Of a stretch of DNA of 64,000 nucleotides, positions 50,262 through 59,665 are shown piece by piece. Under the pieces are notes generated by a model. The model worked only from the letters and a program-made list of their open reading frames with translations, did no database searches and had not been told where the DNA came from. The stretch's first letter is position 1; each line of letters begins with the position of its first letter. The translations under genes were made by a program, and so were the position numbers. The stretch is from JALEFZ01 sp039820545 (GTDB lineage: Bacteria; Bacteroidota; Bacteroidia; J057), in NCBI GenBank assembly GCA_039820545.1, contig JBCBPW010000016.1:29390-93389 (forward strand), written 5' to 3'.

Positions 50262-51377
50262 CTAATTGGCTGTCTCCAAGCAAAGATAATCTAGCAAATA
50301 CTGCATGTCGACGTGTTCTTTAAACAGCTCTACGGCTTTTTTGACTTTCCACGGTGTGCGTGTATTGATCTTTACTTCGATACGAGAAATCTTGATTACG
50401 GCCTCATATGTATCCAATTTGGTTCGCAGGATCGGTATTCGGTGTTCCTCAAAATATGCTTCATGAGCACGGTCCAAATCTCCTTCTCCAGTAAGAAGTA
50501 CGCCCGATAATGGGGAACGTCCTGTACCTTGAATTCTGGATACTTGAGCCAGACGCTTCAAAGCCTCTTCTAGCCTATTAATACTTACCACTAACAGTTG
50601 ATTGTCAAAGTCCTTGAGCTCTTTGAGGTCGATCAAAGAGCCTGCAATGATATCTTTTACTTTGTTGTCGAGCATGTTCTCATTGTGAGTGACAACTGCT
50701 TTTACGGCCCGACGAATGGTGTGCATAACGGGGAGCCCTAGTTCCTCCTCATAAGGCAGGATACCCAATAGATGAATGTCTCGATCCTTTAGGACACCCC
50801 CTACATATCTGCGGACTTTGTCTATTTTAGTCGGTAAGCACTTGTTGATGATGACGCCCACTACAGGAATTTTTTTCTGCTCAAAAACAGATAAGCAGAG
50901 GTCTAAACGATCAATGGTATTTCCCACGCCTGCTTCAACCACCATGATCAAGCCTGCATCTACCATTTGGGCCACCTTTGCGTTGGAGAGTTGGACGACT
51001 GATCCTACACCTGGGTGTCCTGTACCCTCAAATACAACTACTTCATGGTTGGCCTCCAAAATCTTGGACGACTTCAGAATGCGGTTGCCATAATTGAAGC
51101 CTGTCGGATTGTCCAGGTAGTCTGTTGTGGCACCTGGTCCCAAGATCACAGGACTATGTAATTCAGGAACTAGTTCAAAATTCATGGAAGAAGCGAACAA
51201 CATAGCGTCTTTGTCTGCTCGACTAGGACCTACCTCGATAAACTGCTGACCTACAGGCTTACAATAAGCCGTATTGACACCAGCATCACGCAAAGCATGA
51301 ATCAATCCGAGTGTCGAGGTAGTCTTCCCAACGTGTTGGCTGGTGGCCGCCACATAAAGTTTCTTACAATTCGCCAT
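50262..51377 (-). CDS. BioD-like P-loop plus DRTGG domain protein (Pta N-terminal-like)
   Basis: This product has 371 residues from the ATG at 51377. The N-terminal domain has a P-loop S-Q-H-V-G-K-T-T (13-20) typical for BioD/CobB-like ATPases, then GHPGVGSV and PVVGVIINK. Residues about 215-325 resemble a DRTGG domain (GVLLTGEGDLDRAH, DTYEAVIKIS). The layout equals the N-terminal part of long phosphotransacetylases, but the catalytic PTA domain is missing. A regulatory or ligase-like function is possible. It is 48 bp downstream of the FAD oxidoreductase gene, same strand. Confidence 0.78.
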   Translation of the reverse strand: MANCKKLYVAATSQHVGKTTSTLGLIHALRDAGVNTAYCKPVGQQFIEVGPSRADKDAMLFASSMNFELVPELHSPVILGPGATTDYLDNPTGFNYGNRILKSSKILEANHEVVVFEGTGHPGVGSVVQLSNAKVAQMVDAGLIMVVEAGVGNTIDRLDLCLSVFEQKKIPVVGVIINKCLPTKIDKVRRYVGGVLKDRDIHLLGILPYEEELGLPVMHTIRRAVKAVVTHNENMLDNKVKDIIAGSLIDLKELKDFDNQLLVVSINRLEEALKRLAQVSRIQGTGRSPLSGVLLTGEGDLDRAHEAYFEEHRIPILRTKLDTYEAVIKISRIEVKINTRTPWKVKKAVELFKEHVDMQYLLDYLCLETAN

Positions 51378-51425
51378 GTTGCTTTCTTGATTATTGAAGC
51401 GCAATATACTGATTCCCTGCAAATC

Positions 51426-52565
51426 CTACACCTGAATTGCTTCCACCACTTCCTGTCCGACGAGCGTACCTATGGCTACTCCCATTCCCCCCAACCTGAC
51501 TGCTGAATACACATTGGGCATGCATTCCTCGATAATGGGATGTTTAGCCTTCCCTACTCCAAGGATTCCCGACCACCTATGGGCTGTTTGAAAATTTATG
51601 TCTTTTAAAATGTGGGAGCGAAGAAAGTCTTCCAGATAAGTCTGGATCTCATCTGTAAGACCAAAAGCGTCTGTAGTTTCTGTTTCCCTGTACAGGTGGC
51701 GACCTCCCCCAATTAGGACTCTATTGCCCACATTTCGAATGTATACATAGCCCTGATGGTAATGAAAGGTACCTTTAAGTTTCAAATGGGGAATAGGCTC
51801 CGTGATCAATACTTGATTTCTTACAGGCGTCACATCAAAATCAGGGAGCAGTTTCCTCGCAAATCCATTGGTAGCAATGATGGCCTTTGAAACCTGGATT
51901 ACCTCCCCTTTACTCCCATTCAGCGCAACTGTCCCATCACTTTGTGTCTGTATATCTACTACTGTCCATCCATGGAATATCTGAATACCTTTACTTCTAG
52001 CCTTTTGATGAAGGTAGGCCATCATTTTTCCAGGGTGCAGTTGTCCTTCTACCCTATTCAGGATCATATGAGATACCCCTGTCAATCCCGTGCCTTCAAT
52101 CTCCTCATCACAGACGGTAAAAGTCTCTGCATGACCTGTGATTGGAGCGAGAGCAGCATTCATCGCGGGAAGCTTTTCTCGACAAACTTGGAATATTTCC
52201 TCCTCTCCGTCCAAGAAAATCTCCATTCCCCCCCAGTTATGGTAGTCCATTTCTATTGCAGGGACTTTAGTATGCAGGGATCGAAGGCCCGACCACCGAT
52301 TAGCCAGAACTTTGAGCATTGGATCCCATCCATTCTCCTCTGCATCTGCCAGCAACTCTGTCATACTTCCAATACAGGCAAATCCAGCATTTTTCGTACT
52401 AGCTCCTGTGGGTAGGGTCCCTCTCTCTATAATCGCCACGTATTGATCAGGATATTGCTCCTTATAGGTAATGGCAGCATTTACTCCTACTATTCCCCCT
52501 CCTATAACTGCTAAGTCATACCTCTCATAAAGTTCTTTTTCCCAAAAGCTAAGAAAATACTCCAT
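51426..52565 (-). CDS. FAD-dependent oxidoreductase (DAO family)
   Basis: This product has 379 residues from the ATG at 52565. The FAD-binding G22-G-G-I-V-G27 motif (LAVIGGGIVG) opens the D-amino-acid oxidase/glycine oxidase-type fold. An arginine-containing GGRHLYRE segment and a C-terminal GGMGVAIGT close the sequence. It probably oxidises an amine or amino acid substrate with FAD, soluble in the cytoplasm. The neighbouring DRTGG protein and this one form a small operon. The substrate cannot be deduced. Confidence 0.85.
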   Translation of the reverse strand: MEYFLSFWEKELYERYDLAVIGGGIVGVNAAITYKEQYPDQYVAIIERGTLPTGASTKNAGFACIGSMTELLADAEENGWDPMLKVLANRWSGLRSLHTKVPAIEMDYHNWGGMEIFLDGEEEIFQVCREKLPAMNAALAPITGHAETFTVCDEEIEGTGLTGVSHMILNRVEGQLHPGKMMAYLHQKARSKGIQIFHGWTVVDIQTQSDGTVALNGSKGEVIQVSKAIIATNGFARKLLPDFDVTPVRNQVLITEPIPHLKLKGTFHYHQGYVYIRNVGNRVLIGGGRHLYRETETTDAFGLTDEIQTYLEDFLRSHILKDINFQTAHRWSGILGVGKAKHPIIEECMPNVYSAVRLGGMGVAIGTLVGQEVVEAIQV

Positions 52566-52607
52566 AACAATGTTAGATTTATTAACAATCAATTATATAT
52601 AAGAAAA

Positions 52608-52663
52608 TTAAAAGACCTCCAGCACATTATCGATTGACGTTAAAGTAGCTACGGGTCTTTTAA
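52608..52663 (-). terminator. Long-loop hairpin between ggt and the oxidoreductase gene
   Basis: TTAAAAGACC (52608-52617) pairs perfectly with GGTCTTTTAA (52654-52663) over 10 bp with a 36-nt loop; on the minus strand TTTTAATTTT follows. It could terminate ggt transcription. Confidence 0.4.
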
Positions 52664-52747
52664 TATACTCAATATCAGATTATTGAGGTACTGAATACCC
52701 AAAGGGCCAACAAATAGGACGCAGTTCTTGCCCCATTTCTTACTCAC

Positions 52748-54433
52748 TTAATAGCCTGCTGCTTGACCATCCTTACGAGATTCAGAAGCCCCATAATACA
52801 CCTTCTCTTTGGCATCCCACATGATCGCTTGGTATCCACCATAACCTCCTACAGATGTCCCCAACTTATGTCCCATTCTCCTTAGTTTGCGTAGTACCTC
52901 AGGACTAAATCCATTTTCCAAATACACCGTTCCACCATTGCGCATCTCTTCTCCTGTGGGCTGAGACGATCCTATATGGCGCATTCTAGGGGCATCACCA
53001 GCTTCTTGGAGGTTCATACCAAAATCGATCATGTTGACCAGTACTTGTACATGTCCTTGTGGCTGCATCGCACCTCCCATCACACCAAAACTCATAAATG
53101 GCACTCCATCTTTCATGACGAAGGCAGGGATGATGGTGTGAAAAGGACGTTTTCCAGGCTCATACATATTGAAGTGCCCTTCTTCTAGTGTGAATAGCTC
53201 ACCTCTATCCTGTAGCATGAATCCAAGATCATCAGGAACCACACCAGAGCCCATGCCGCGATAGTTACTTTGAATAAAGGAGACCATGTTTCCGTCTTTA
53301 TCGGCTACCGTTAGGTAAATAGTCTCTCCATGACCGAGCTTACCTGCTGGATAGCTCGATGCAGCGCGCTCCATATTCAACAACTTCCTTCTCTTTTCTC
53401 CATATTCCTTAGAAATCAACTCATCTAGGGGAATCTTATTGAAGGCAGGATCTGCATAAAACTTGGCGCGATCTTCAAAAGCGATCTTCTTGGCTTCGAT
53501 CAACAGATGTAAATATTCTGCGCTACCAAATCCCATAGATGCCACATCGTAATCTTCCATGATGTTCAGCATCTGCAGGGCAGCGATCCCTTGTCCATTG
53601 GGAGGAAGCTCAAATACGTCGTACCCCCGATAGTTGGTAGAAACAGGTGTGACCCACTCCCCTTGATGAGCTTTCAGGTCCTTGATAGACAAAAAGCCTC
53701 CGATATCCTTCATGTGCTTGTCGATACGCTTGGCAATCTCGCCTTTGTAGAAGGCATTACGCCCCTTGTCTGCTAGCAGTTCATAAGTGTATGCGAGTTT
53801 AGGATTTTTGAAAATCTCCCCTTTGCGTGGTGTATGGCCATTGGGCATATAGGTGGAAGCAAAATAAGGCTCGTCCTTAAAACGTCTCCCCGTAAGCTCC
53901 ATGTAATAAGCAATCAATTCTGTCACAGGAAAGCCTTCCTTCGCATAGTTGATGGCAGGCGCGAGTACGACTTTCATCGGAAGCTTTCCAAATTTCTTGT
54001 GCAGCTCAAACCATCCATCTACTGCTCCTGGCACACTGACAGGCAATGGACCAAAGGCAGGAATCTTTTTATGCCCATTCTCGATAAAATACTCTCTTGT
54101 CAATCCCATCGGGGATCGCCCACTCGCATTGAGTCCGTACAATTGCTTGGATTCGGCATCCCAAACGATAGCAAAGAGGTCTCCTCCGATCCCACAACCT
54201 GTAGGCTCCATCAAACCCAAGGTAGCATTGGCTGCGATAGCAGCATCGATGGCTGATCCACCGTCTTTCAGAATATCAAGTGCTACCTGTGTAGCCAGAG
54301 GCTGACTAGTAGCCGCCATCCCATGTGTGGCAATGACTTCGGAACGGGTCGCAAACATCTCTCCCGTCAGACGGTCTTGCCCTTTGGCTGAGAGGCCGAG
54401 AAAAAGGCATAGACAGATAAGAATATGTTTCAT
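52748..54433 (-). CDS. ggt: Gamma-glutamyltransferase
   Basis: The 561-residue product has a signal peptide (about 1-18) and the whole precursor length of the family. Near residue 370 the segment HGETIYLTVAD carries the Thr expected to be nucleophile and autocleavage site, preceding GNMVSFIQS; the large subunit's GCGIGGD region is also present (near 84). It hydrolyses or transfers the gamma-glutamyl group of glutathione and related peptides in the periplasm. It is divergent from the FKBP lipoprotein with only 21 bp between the two start codons. Confidence 0.93.
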   Translation of the reverse strand: MKHILICLCLFLGLSAKGQDRLTGEMFATRSEVIATHGMAATSQPLATQVALDILKDGGSAIDAAIAANATLGLMEPTGCGIGGDLFAIVWDAESKQLYGLNASGRSPMGLTREYFIENGHKKIPAFGPLPVSVPGAVDGWFELHKKFGKLPMKVVLAPAINYAKEGFPVTELIAYYMELTGRRFKDEPYFASTYMPNGHTPRKGEIFKNPKLAYTYELLADKGRNAFYKGEIAKRIDKHMKDIGGFLSIKDLKAHQGEWVTPVSTNYRGYDVFELPPNGQGIAALQMLNIMEDYDVASMGFGSAEYLHLLIEAKKIAFEDRAKFYADPAFNKIPLDELISKEYGEKRRKLLNMERAASSYPAGKLGHGETIYLTVADKDGNMVSFIQSNYRGMGSGVVPDDLGFMLQDRGELFTLEEGHFNMYEPGKRPFHTIIPAFVMKDGVPFMSFGVMGGAMQPQGHVQVLVNMIDFGMNLQEAGDAPRMRHIGSSQPTGEEMRNGGTVYLENGFSPEVLRKLRRMGHKLGTSVGGYGGYQAIMWDAKEKVYYGASESRKDGQAAGY

Positions 54434-54454
54434 TAGAATTGTAATTTAGCATCC

Positions 54455-55132
54455 ATGAATCTCAAAAAACTCTTCAAAATACACATTTCATTAAAACCTG
54501 CCATAGGGTTTCTTTTTCTAGGTGTCGTACTTTCTTGCAATGCGGTGTTGGACAACGATGAGATTCTAGAAGCCGATCTGCTATTGATCAACGCGTATGT
54601 AGATTCAACTGGTTTAGAGGGCCGTTTCCTAAGCTCAGATGTATTCATTGCCATTCTAGACACAGGTATAGCGGATACCTTTTATGTTGACACACTCCGA
54701 CTCGATATCACACAGACAGACACTACCCTCTTAGTAGATACATTGTTAGTGGATACCATTTTGATCGATACAGTGGTTGTTCGGGATACTTTCGGGACGG
54801 ATACCCTAGTACTGGATACATTCACGCTTGATACGTTTCGTATAGAGGACTTCCCCACATCTACTGATACGGTCAGGGTTCTTGCCAGTGGCCAAACACT
54901 TGTGGGCACCTCTTTCTTAGCCGAAGATACCATTCAATTTTCTGATGGCTCCTACCCTACGCTATCGGGTTTGATTCCAGGTGTAGAAGCAGGTCTTCAG
55001 GAACTTAGGATTCATGGGCGCGCCATTTTGCTGATCCCTAGCGATGAGGCGTATGGCCGAAGTGGTAATGGAGATTTGGTCCCTCCCAATACTCCAATCC
55101 GTATGGATGTGAAGCTTATCTCATTCAAGTAG
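54455..55132 (+). CDS. FKBP-type peptidyl-prolyl isomerase lipoprotein with a DT-repeat insertion
   Basis: The 225-residue product has a lipobox (Cys28 after GVVLS). The C-terminal half (about 140-225) is FKBP-like: SGLIPGVEAGLQEL, ILLIPSDEAYGRSG and PPNTPIRMDVKLISF. Upstream (about 68-140) is an inserted segment with many Asp-Thr pairs; from residue 92 to 127 it consists of about seven units of five or six residues with hydrophobic positions followed by DT. The insert probably lies in the N-terminal loop of the fold. Family members assist protein folding in the periplasm. The gene ends before a palindromic hairpin. Confidence 0.8.
   Translation: MNLKKLFKIHISLKPAIGFLFLGVVLSCNAVLDNDEILEADLLLINAYVDSTGLEGRFLSSDVFIAILDTGIADTFYVDTLRLDITQTDTTLLVDTLLVDTILIDTVVVRDTFGTDTLVLDTFTLDTFRIEDFPTSTDTVRVLASGQTLVGTSFLAEDTIQFSDGSYPTLSGLIPGVEAGLQELRIHGRAILLIPSDEAYGRSGNGDLVPPNTPIRMDVKLISFK
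54728..54835 (+). repeat. Degenerate 15-bp coding repeat (xxxDT units)
   Basis: Seven consecutive units (one of 18 bp) encode hydrophobic residues plus Asp-Thr (LLVDT, LLVDT, ILIDT, VVVRDT, FGTDT, LVLDT, FTLDT). It lies within the FKBP lipoprotein gene. Nucleotide sequences differ at many third positions, so the repeat is under protein-level selection or old. Confidence 0.8.
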
Positions 55133-55168
55133 ATATGAGGGCTTTGAGAATGGAAAAATTTGACACAT

Positions 55169-55200
55169 AAACCTAACATTGTTAGGTTTTATTCTTTCTT
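55169..55200 (+). terminator. Palindromic terminator after the FKBP gene
   Basis: AAACCTAAC (55169-55177) and GTTAGGTTT (55181-55189) pair perfectly over 9 bp with a 3-nt loop, followed by TATTCTTTCTT. It lies 36 bp past the stop. Confidence 0.7.
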
Positions 55201-55235
55201 ATTTTCTTTAAGTATCGAACTAGACTTTATATACC

Positions 55236-55255
55236 CTGTTACGCTGTTACGCTGT
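55236..55255. repeat. Short tandem repeat GTTACGCT
   Basis: Two and a half copies of the 8-bp unit (CTGTTACG register) occur in the intergenic region. No function apparent. Confidence 0.6.
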
Positions 55256-55706
55256 CTGCAACGACTTCTGTCCCTGTAGCTAAAAAAATATTAAGACCAA
55301 TTGCCAATATCTGCAACGCCCCTTCTACCCTTTCGAGACAATAATTCCTAAATGAAAGGAAAAATTAACATTAACATCATTAGAAATTATCTCCCTATTT
55401 ATCCCCTATAGCTCATCCTCATTCCCCTTCCAGGATGTAAGAAATAGGAGCAAGGAGCAAGAGATACTTTCTAGTGCAAAAAGATCCCCCTTCTACTCTA
55501 TGGATACAATGGTTTGGATGGGAAGGAAGGGAAAACCTTTTATTTAACAACCTTAAATTATATTCTTTTTAGGAGAGTGGCTGTGAATGAGTTGGATAAT
55601 CTTCATCTTGGTAAATATGTATCTCTGACTAGATATACTCATAACCCATAACGGTGTTAGATTTTATTTTATAAAAATAACTTCAAAGTTATACTAAACT
55701 CACAGC

Positions 55707-56693
55707 ATGAAATCAACATACAACTGGGGAATACTTGCCACAGGAAAAATCGCGGGAAAATTTGCCGAAGGACTCGCCACACTTCCCGACGCACGTAAAC
55801 TCGCGATAGGCTCTCGAAAATTGGAAAATGCCCAATCCTTTGCCGACCAACATGGATTCGAACGTGCCTATGGATCTTATGAAGCGCTTGTTCAAGATCC
55901 AGATATAGACATCATCTATATTGCGACCCCTCACCCCTACCATCTGGAAAACACTCTACTAGCTATCGAGCATGGCAAACATGTTCTGTGTGAAAAGCCC
56001 CTGGCCATCAATACCTCTCAAGCACAGCAAATGGTCGACGCAGCAAAAGCCAAGGGCGTTTTTCTTATGGAGGCTCTTTGGTCACGCTTTCTCCCCGCTT
56101 GGGTGCAGGCCAAACAGTGGATCAAAGAAGGAAAAATTGGACAAATCCGACATTTTTCAGCGGATTTCTCTATCCATGTAGCAGATTTTGACCCTCTAGA
56201 TCGCAAGTTTAATCTCGAACTCGGGGGTTCAGCCCTTCTCGACATTGGCATCTACCCTATTGCACTGGCGTACTATGTGATGGAGGCCGAACCTGTAGAA
56301 GCGTTTAGCACGGCTCATATCGGTTCCACTGGTTCAGATTTTGCTTCCGCATACCTCCTTCGATATCCGAATGGAGCCATAGCCAATCTCAACTGTGGAT
56401 TTGAAGGAGCGGGGCCCTTGGAGGCCGTGATTACTGGAACTAAGGGATTGATCCGTATACCGCTCTTCTGGAAAACCCAACAAGCGATCCTTGAAATACC
56501 TTTTGCAAAGTCTGATATACATGATCTACCGTATGAGGCTACAGGATTACAACACCAGGCCATTCATGTCATGGAGATGTTGAGCGAAGGTAAAAAAGAA
56601 AGCTCCATCATGCCACATAGCGAAACCCTACGCATCCATCGACTCATGGATACATTTCGGGCAGAATGGGGCCTCAAATTCCCTGATGAATGA
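55707..56693 (+). CDS. Gfo/Idh/MocA-family oxidoreductase (dihydrodiol dehydrogenase-like)
   Basis: The 328-residue product has an N-terminal Rossmann domain (WGILATGKIAGKF, residues 7-19) and the family motif EKPLAI (about 94-99). Its tail resembles dimeric dihydrodiol dehydrogenase/xylose dehydrogenase relatives (LMEALWSRFLPAW). NAD(P)-dependent oxidation or reduction of a sugar or cyclic alcohol in the cytoplasm is the expected reaction; the substrate is unknown. It is convergent with the threonine aldolase gene, 4 bp away. Confidence 0.88.
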   Translation: MKSTYNWGILATGKIAGKFAEGLATLPDARKLAIGSRKLENAQSFADQHGFERAYGSYEALVQDPDIDIIYIATPHPYHLENTLLAIEHGKHVLCEKPLAINTSQAQQMVDAAKAKGVFLMEALWSRFLPAWVQAKQWIKEGKIGQIRHFSADFSIHVADFDPLDRKFNLELGGSALLDIGIYPIALAYYVMEAEPVEAFSTAHIGSTGSDFASAYLLRYPNGAIANLNCGFEGAGPLEAVITGTKGLIRIPLFWKTQQAILEIPFAKSDIHDLPYEATGLQHQAIHVMEMLSEGKKESSIMPHSETLRIHRLMDTFRAEWGLKFPDE

Positions 56694-56697
56694 TCGA

Positions 56698-57741
56698 TCA
56701 AGCGATAAACTCACCTACAGGAGCTTGGGCCAATACATGAATCACGCGATCAACCATCTCGTCTGTGATGTGGAGGTGCGTCACCATGCGAAGATATCCA
56801 GGACCAAAGGCTGAGACATGGATGTCCTGTGAGGTTAAATATGACTTTAGGGCATCCGTGTTGATCGCATCAGGATTGGGCTTGAAGGCTACAATATTGG
56901 TCTCTACTGGCATGAGATCATCGATCCAATCTACCTTCTCAAGGAATGCCCCAACCTTCTGCGCCCGCAGATGGTCTTCTTCGAGCCTGTCTACATGATG
57001 CTGCAAGGCATAAAGCCCCGCTGCCGCCAAGAATCCTCCCTGACGCATGCCTCCGCCCAGCATTTTACGCACGCGCTTGGCATGCCTAATGGTAGCTTTA
57101 TCCCCTACTAAGACTGAGCCTACAGGTGCACCTAGGCCCTTGGATAGGCAGACGGAAATAGTATCGAACTGATCTCCCATATCCTTGGGGGTATATCCAC
57201 CTGCGACACAAGCATTCATGACACGCGCGCCATCTAAGTGGAGGCGTAGACCATGACGATTACATACTTCTCGAATCGCCGCAATCTGAGACAATGGATA
57301 GATACTGCCTCCACCTTTATTGGCAGTGTTTTCTAGGGCTACAAGAGAGGTACGGGGAAAATGCACATCGTCTGGATTGATATTTTCTTCAATCTGCGCA
57401 GCATGCAGCCTACTCCGATCTCCTTGGAGCAAACGGACCGATACAAAGGAGTTGACCATCAAACCTCCCCCTTCATAGAGGTAGATATGGGCACGCTGAT
57501 CACATATGACTTCATCTTGGGGTTGGGTAGAAACTCGAATCGCAATCTGGTTGCACATGGTGCCCGAAGCACAGAATAAAGCATCTTCCTTACCAAATAA
57601 GTCAGCGGTGTAGGCTTGTAATTCGTTGATTGAGGGATCTTCTCCGTATACATCGTCGCCTACTTGCGCCTGAAACATTGCCTCTCGCATGGCAGCAGTA
57701 GGCTGTGTCAATGTATCACTTCTAAGGTCTATGCGTGGCAT
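56698..57741 (-). CDS. ltaE: Low-specificity L-threonine aldolase
   Basis: The 347-residue PLP enzyme of fold type I starts with IDLRSDTLTQPT. It has the VGDDVYGEDPS motif (27-37), HLDGARVMNA (near 170) and CLSKGLGAPVGS, whose Lys (near 203) binds PLP. It splits threonine and allo-threonine to glycine and acetaldehyde. Length is normal. It is the only gene in its unit. Confidence 0.93.
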   Translation of the reverse strand: MPRIDLRSDTLTQPTAAMREAMFQAQVGDDVYGEDPSINELQAYTADLFGKEDALFCASGTMCNQIAIRVSTQPQDEVICDQRAHIYLYEGGGLMVNSFVSVRLLQGDRSRLHAAQIEENINPDDVHFPRTSLVALENTANKGGGSIYPLSQIAAIREVCNRHGLRLHLDGARVMNACVAGGYTPKDMGDQFDTISVCLSKGLGAPVGSVLVGDKATIRHAKRVRKMLGGGMRQGGFLAAAGLYALQHHVDRLEEDHLRAQKVGAFLEKVDWIDDLMPVETNIVAFKPNPDAINTDALKSYLTSQDIHVSAFGPGYLRMVTHLHITDEMVDRVIHVLAQAPVGEFIA

Positions 57742-58021
57742 CTAATAAAATCTTTGACTTTCAAAAAGATAAAACATACTTGCTAGAAACTATTTGGCTT
57801 AGGGAGCTAGAATTTGAAGCGTGCATACCAAATGCTTCCAAGCTAATTTAGCAGGAATGACAGAGAATATAGCCATTTTTTTATCTGTTTCCTTTACCTT
57901 TCATTCCATCCCCCGTATATTATAATTAGTCTTTAGGCAAATGATGTTTTCTTAATCCAAACATTTGACCTTTATTTACTTGTCAACGTACAAGATATTC
58001 ACCAGAAACTCCGACTAAATC

Positions 58022-58594
58022 ATGAAATTAGAACAATTGTTATTGATACTCGCGGGTCTGACTGGCATCGGGGCCTTTTTTCTTCCCTTTGTCGAGATCA
58101 ATACGGCTATCCTAAGTACGAGTGGTGATCAGCTTTCAGTGAGCGGATATACCTTTACACGTGTCGTATTGGATCGTTTCGGCTTATTGGAATTTGACCA
58201 GGGAAAGGGATTGATCCTAGCACTGGAGGAAATGTGGAATGCCGCAAAAGCGTGGGAAGGATATTTGACAGTAGGTGGATTCGTCGCGATGTTGATCGCC
58301 CCACTTATCTATGTGCTATATTCCCTCGGATACATATTCAGAGGCCTGACAGGAAAGTCATATAAGCGTGGCATCTGGTTTAACCTTTTCTTTATGGGAG
58401 CGGGTTATGGCTTTTTCTTCTGGTTAAGCCAACGCTTCTCTACTTCCATCAATTTCCTCGGTCAAGAAGTTACGGCAGGTTTGAAGTTCAACTTCTTTGA
58501 GATGGTTGGGATCGGATATTGGTTGGCATTCGCAGCCGTATTTGTGGCTGGTTTTTCATTGATCTTCGAAAAGCCGAAAGCTAAGACGAAATAA
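58022..58594 (+). CDS. Four-helix membrane protein of unknown function
   Basis: The 190-residue product has four hydrophobic segments (about 4-27, 80-107, 120-138 and 163-182) and ends with a Lys-rich tail (KPKAKTK). I recognise no family. It has no partner genes in reach: the gene ends before a bidirectional terminator shared with the convergent DUF2807 gene. Confidence 0.55.
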   Translation: MKLEQLLLILAGLTGIGAFFLPFVEINTAILSTSGDQLSVSGYTFTRVVLDRFGLLEFDQGKGLILALEEMWNAAKAWEGYLTVGGFVAMLIAPLIYVLYSLGYIFRGLTGKSYKRGIWFNLFFMGAGYGFFFWLSQRFSTSINFLGQEVTAGLKFNFFEMVGIGYWLAFAAVFVAGFSLIFEKPKAKTK

Positions 58595-58656
58595 AAAATG
58601 AGATCGAAAGCGGGAGACATTACCTTTTTTCCAATAAGGTACTCCATTATATAAAA

Positions 58657-58695
58657 TAAAAAGAGGCTGCCCTTAACGGATAGCCTCTTTTTTAT
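58657..58695. terminator. Bidirectional terminator between convergent genes
   Basis: The stem AAAGAGGCT / AGCCTCTTT is flanked by A-rich sequence on the left (AATAAAAAG) and T-rich sequence on the right (TTTTTTA), so it serves both the membrane protein gene on the + strand and the DUF2807 gene on the - strand. Confidence 0.85.
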
Positions 58696-58725
58696 ATCTC
58701 TAAATATTCTCAACGTAGATACTCC

Positions 58726-59490
58726 CTATTCCTCCACAGCTGGGCGAATCGTACCGATGCCAGATTTGTGTTTATTGATTCTAGAAGGATTGCCACGGTA
58801 TAGGATCGTACCTGCTCCCGAAAGCTTGGCATCTAGCTCCTCCAATGTATAAATCTCTGCGTTTCCTTTTCCACTGATGTTGACACGTGTCTTTTTTGTT
58901 CTCAAATCAAATGCATGGATGTCACCTGCACCTGACACCGTAATCTCTGAATAAGACGCCTGACCTCCTACATCAATATCAGCCTTTCCGCTCAAGTTGG
59001 CCTGGAACGTTTTCACATCGAGATCCATGTCTACATCGCCTTTCCCTGAGACATTCAAATCAAATTGGTTCCCTGTAATCTGATCCACAATATCTACCTC
59101 AGATGAGCCACTGACATGCAGCTTAGATAATACAGGAGCTGTGATTTCCAGCTTATATTTTTCTTTCCACTTGAATCGCTTGTCTCGGGGCTGGACGTAT
59201 AGCGTACGATCTTTTACAAAAGCCTTGATGTCATCTCGGGCATCACTATCTATTGCTTCAATATGAATATGAGGCTTATTGCCAATCTTCACCTCCACTT
59301 CATAATTCCCCGATAGACGAATAGAGGAAAAATAAGCTAGAGATTGGTCTTCGTAGTGAGAGTAGTCCATCTCATGCTCAAACTCTTCCTCATGAAGGCG
59401 ATCATGTTGTTTTTCTTCGTAGCGGTTGTAAAAAAAGGCACCCGCTCCGATAACAACTACAATATAAACGAGGATCCTAACAAATCTCAT
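58726..59490 (-). CDS. Head-GIN/DUF2807 family membrane-anchored protein
   Basis: The 254-residue product has an N-terminal membrane helix (about 5-22). The remainder is a DUF2807-type beta-helix with repeated Ser-Gly-Xxx-Gly turns: VSGSSEVDI, VSGKGDVDM, LSGKADIDV, VSGAGDIHA, ISGKGNAEI and LSGAGTILY. Such proteins are common in Bacteroidota and probably sit at the cell surface or in the periplasm; their function is unknown. Ends before the shared terminator. Confidence 0.85.
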   Translation of the reverse strand: MRFVRILVYIVVVIGAGAFFYNRYEEKQHDRLHEEEFEHEMDYSHYEDQSLAYFSSIRLSGNYEVEVKIGNKPHIHIEAIDSDARDDIKAFVKDRTLYVQPRDKRFKWKEKYKLEITAPVLSKLHVSGSSEVDIVDQITGNQFDLNVSGKGDVDMDLDVKTFQANLSGKADIDVGGQASYSEITVSGAGDIHAFDLRTKKTRVNISGKGNAEIYTLEELDAKLSGAGTILYRGNPSRINKHKSGIGTIRPAVEE

Positions 59491-59665
59491 AATGGAACTG
59501 ATTCAGATAGTGAAATAATGACAAACAGGAGATACACGTCTCCTCAAACAAACACAATGAATTTACGAAAGGAGCCGCAAAGGCAAAAGTTTATAATTAA
59601 ATTCACAGTTTTGACCGAACAGAATCTGCACTCACATGTTTTTCTGAGGTAATAAAATAGCATTT

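Larger units (their letters stand above)
55133..55706. other. 574-bp AT-rich intergenic region
   Basis: No ORF with family resemblance is seen. The region holds the FKBP terminator hairpin at the left and a short direct repeat at 55236-55255. It also should contain the promoter of the oxidoreductase gene at 55707, which I could not locate. Confidence 0.5.

Noticed and set aside
54680..54935. Minus-strand Ser/Val-rich frame opposite the DT repeat
   Set aside because: It is the complement of the DT-coding repeat and has no independent support.
55133..55706. tRNA or small RNA gene in the long AT-rich gap
   Set aside because: No cloverleaf pattern or CCA end could be made out; only a terminator and a short tandem repeat are visible.
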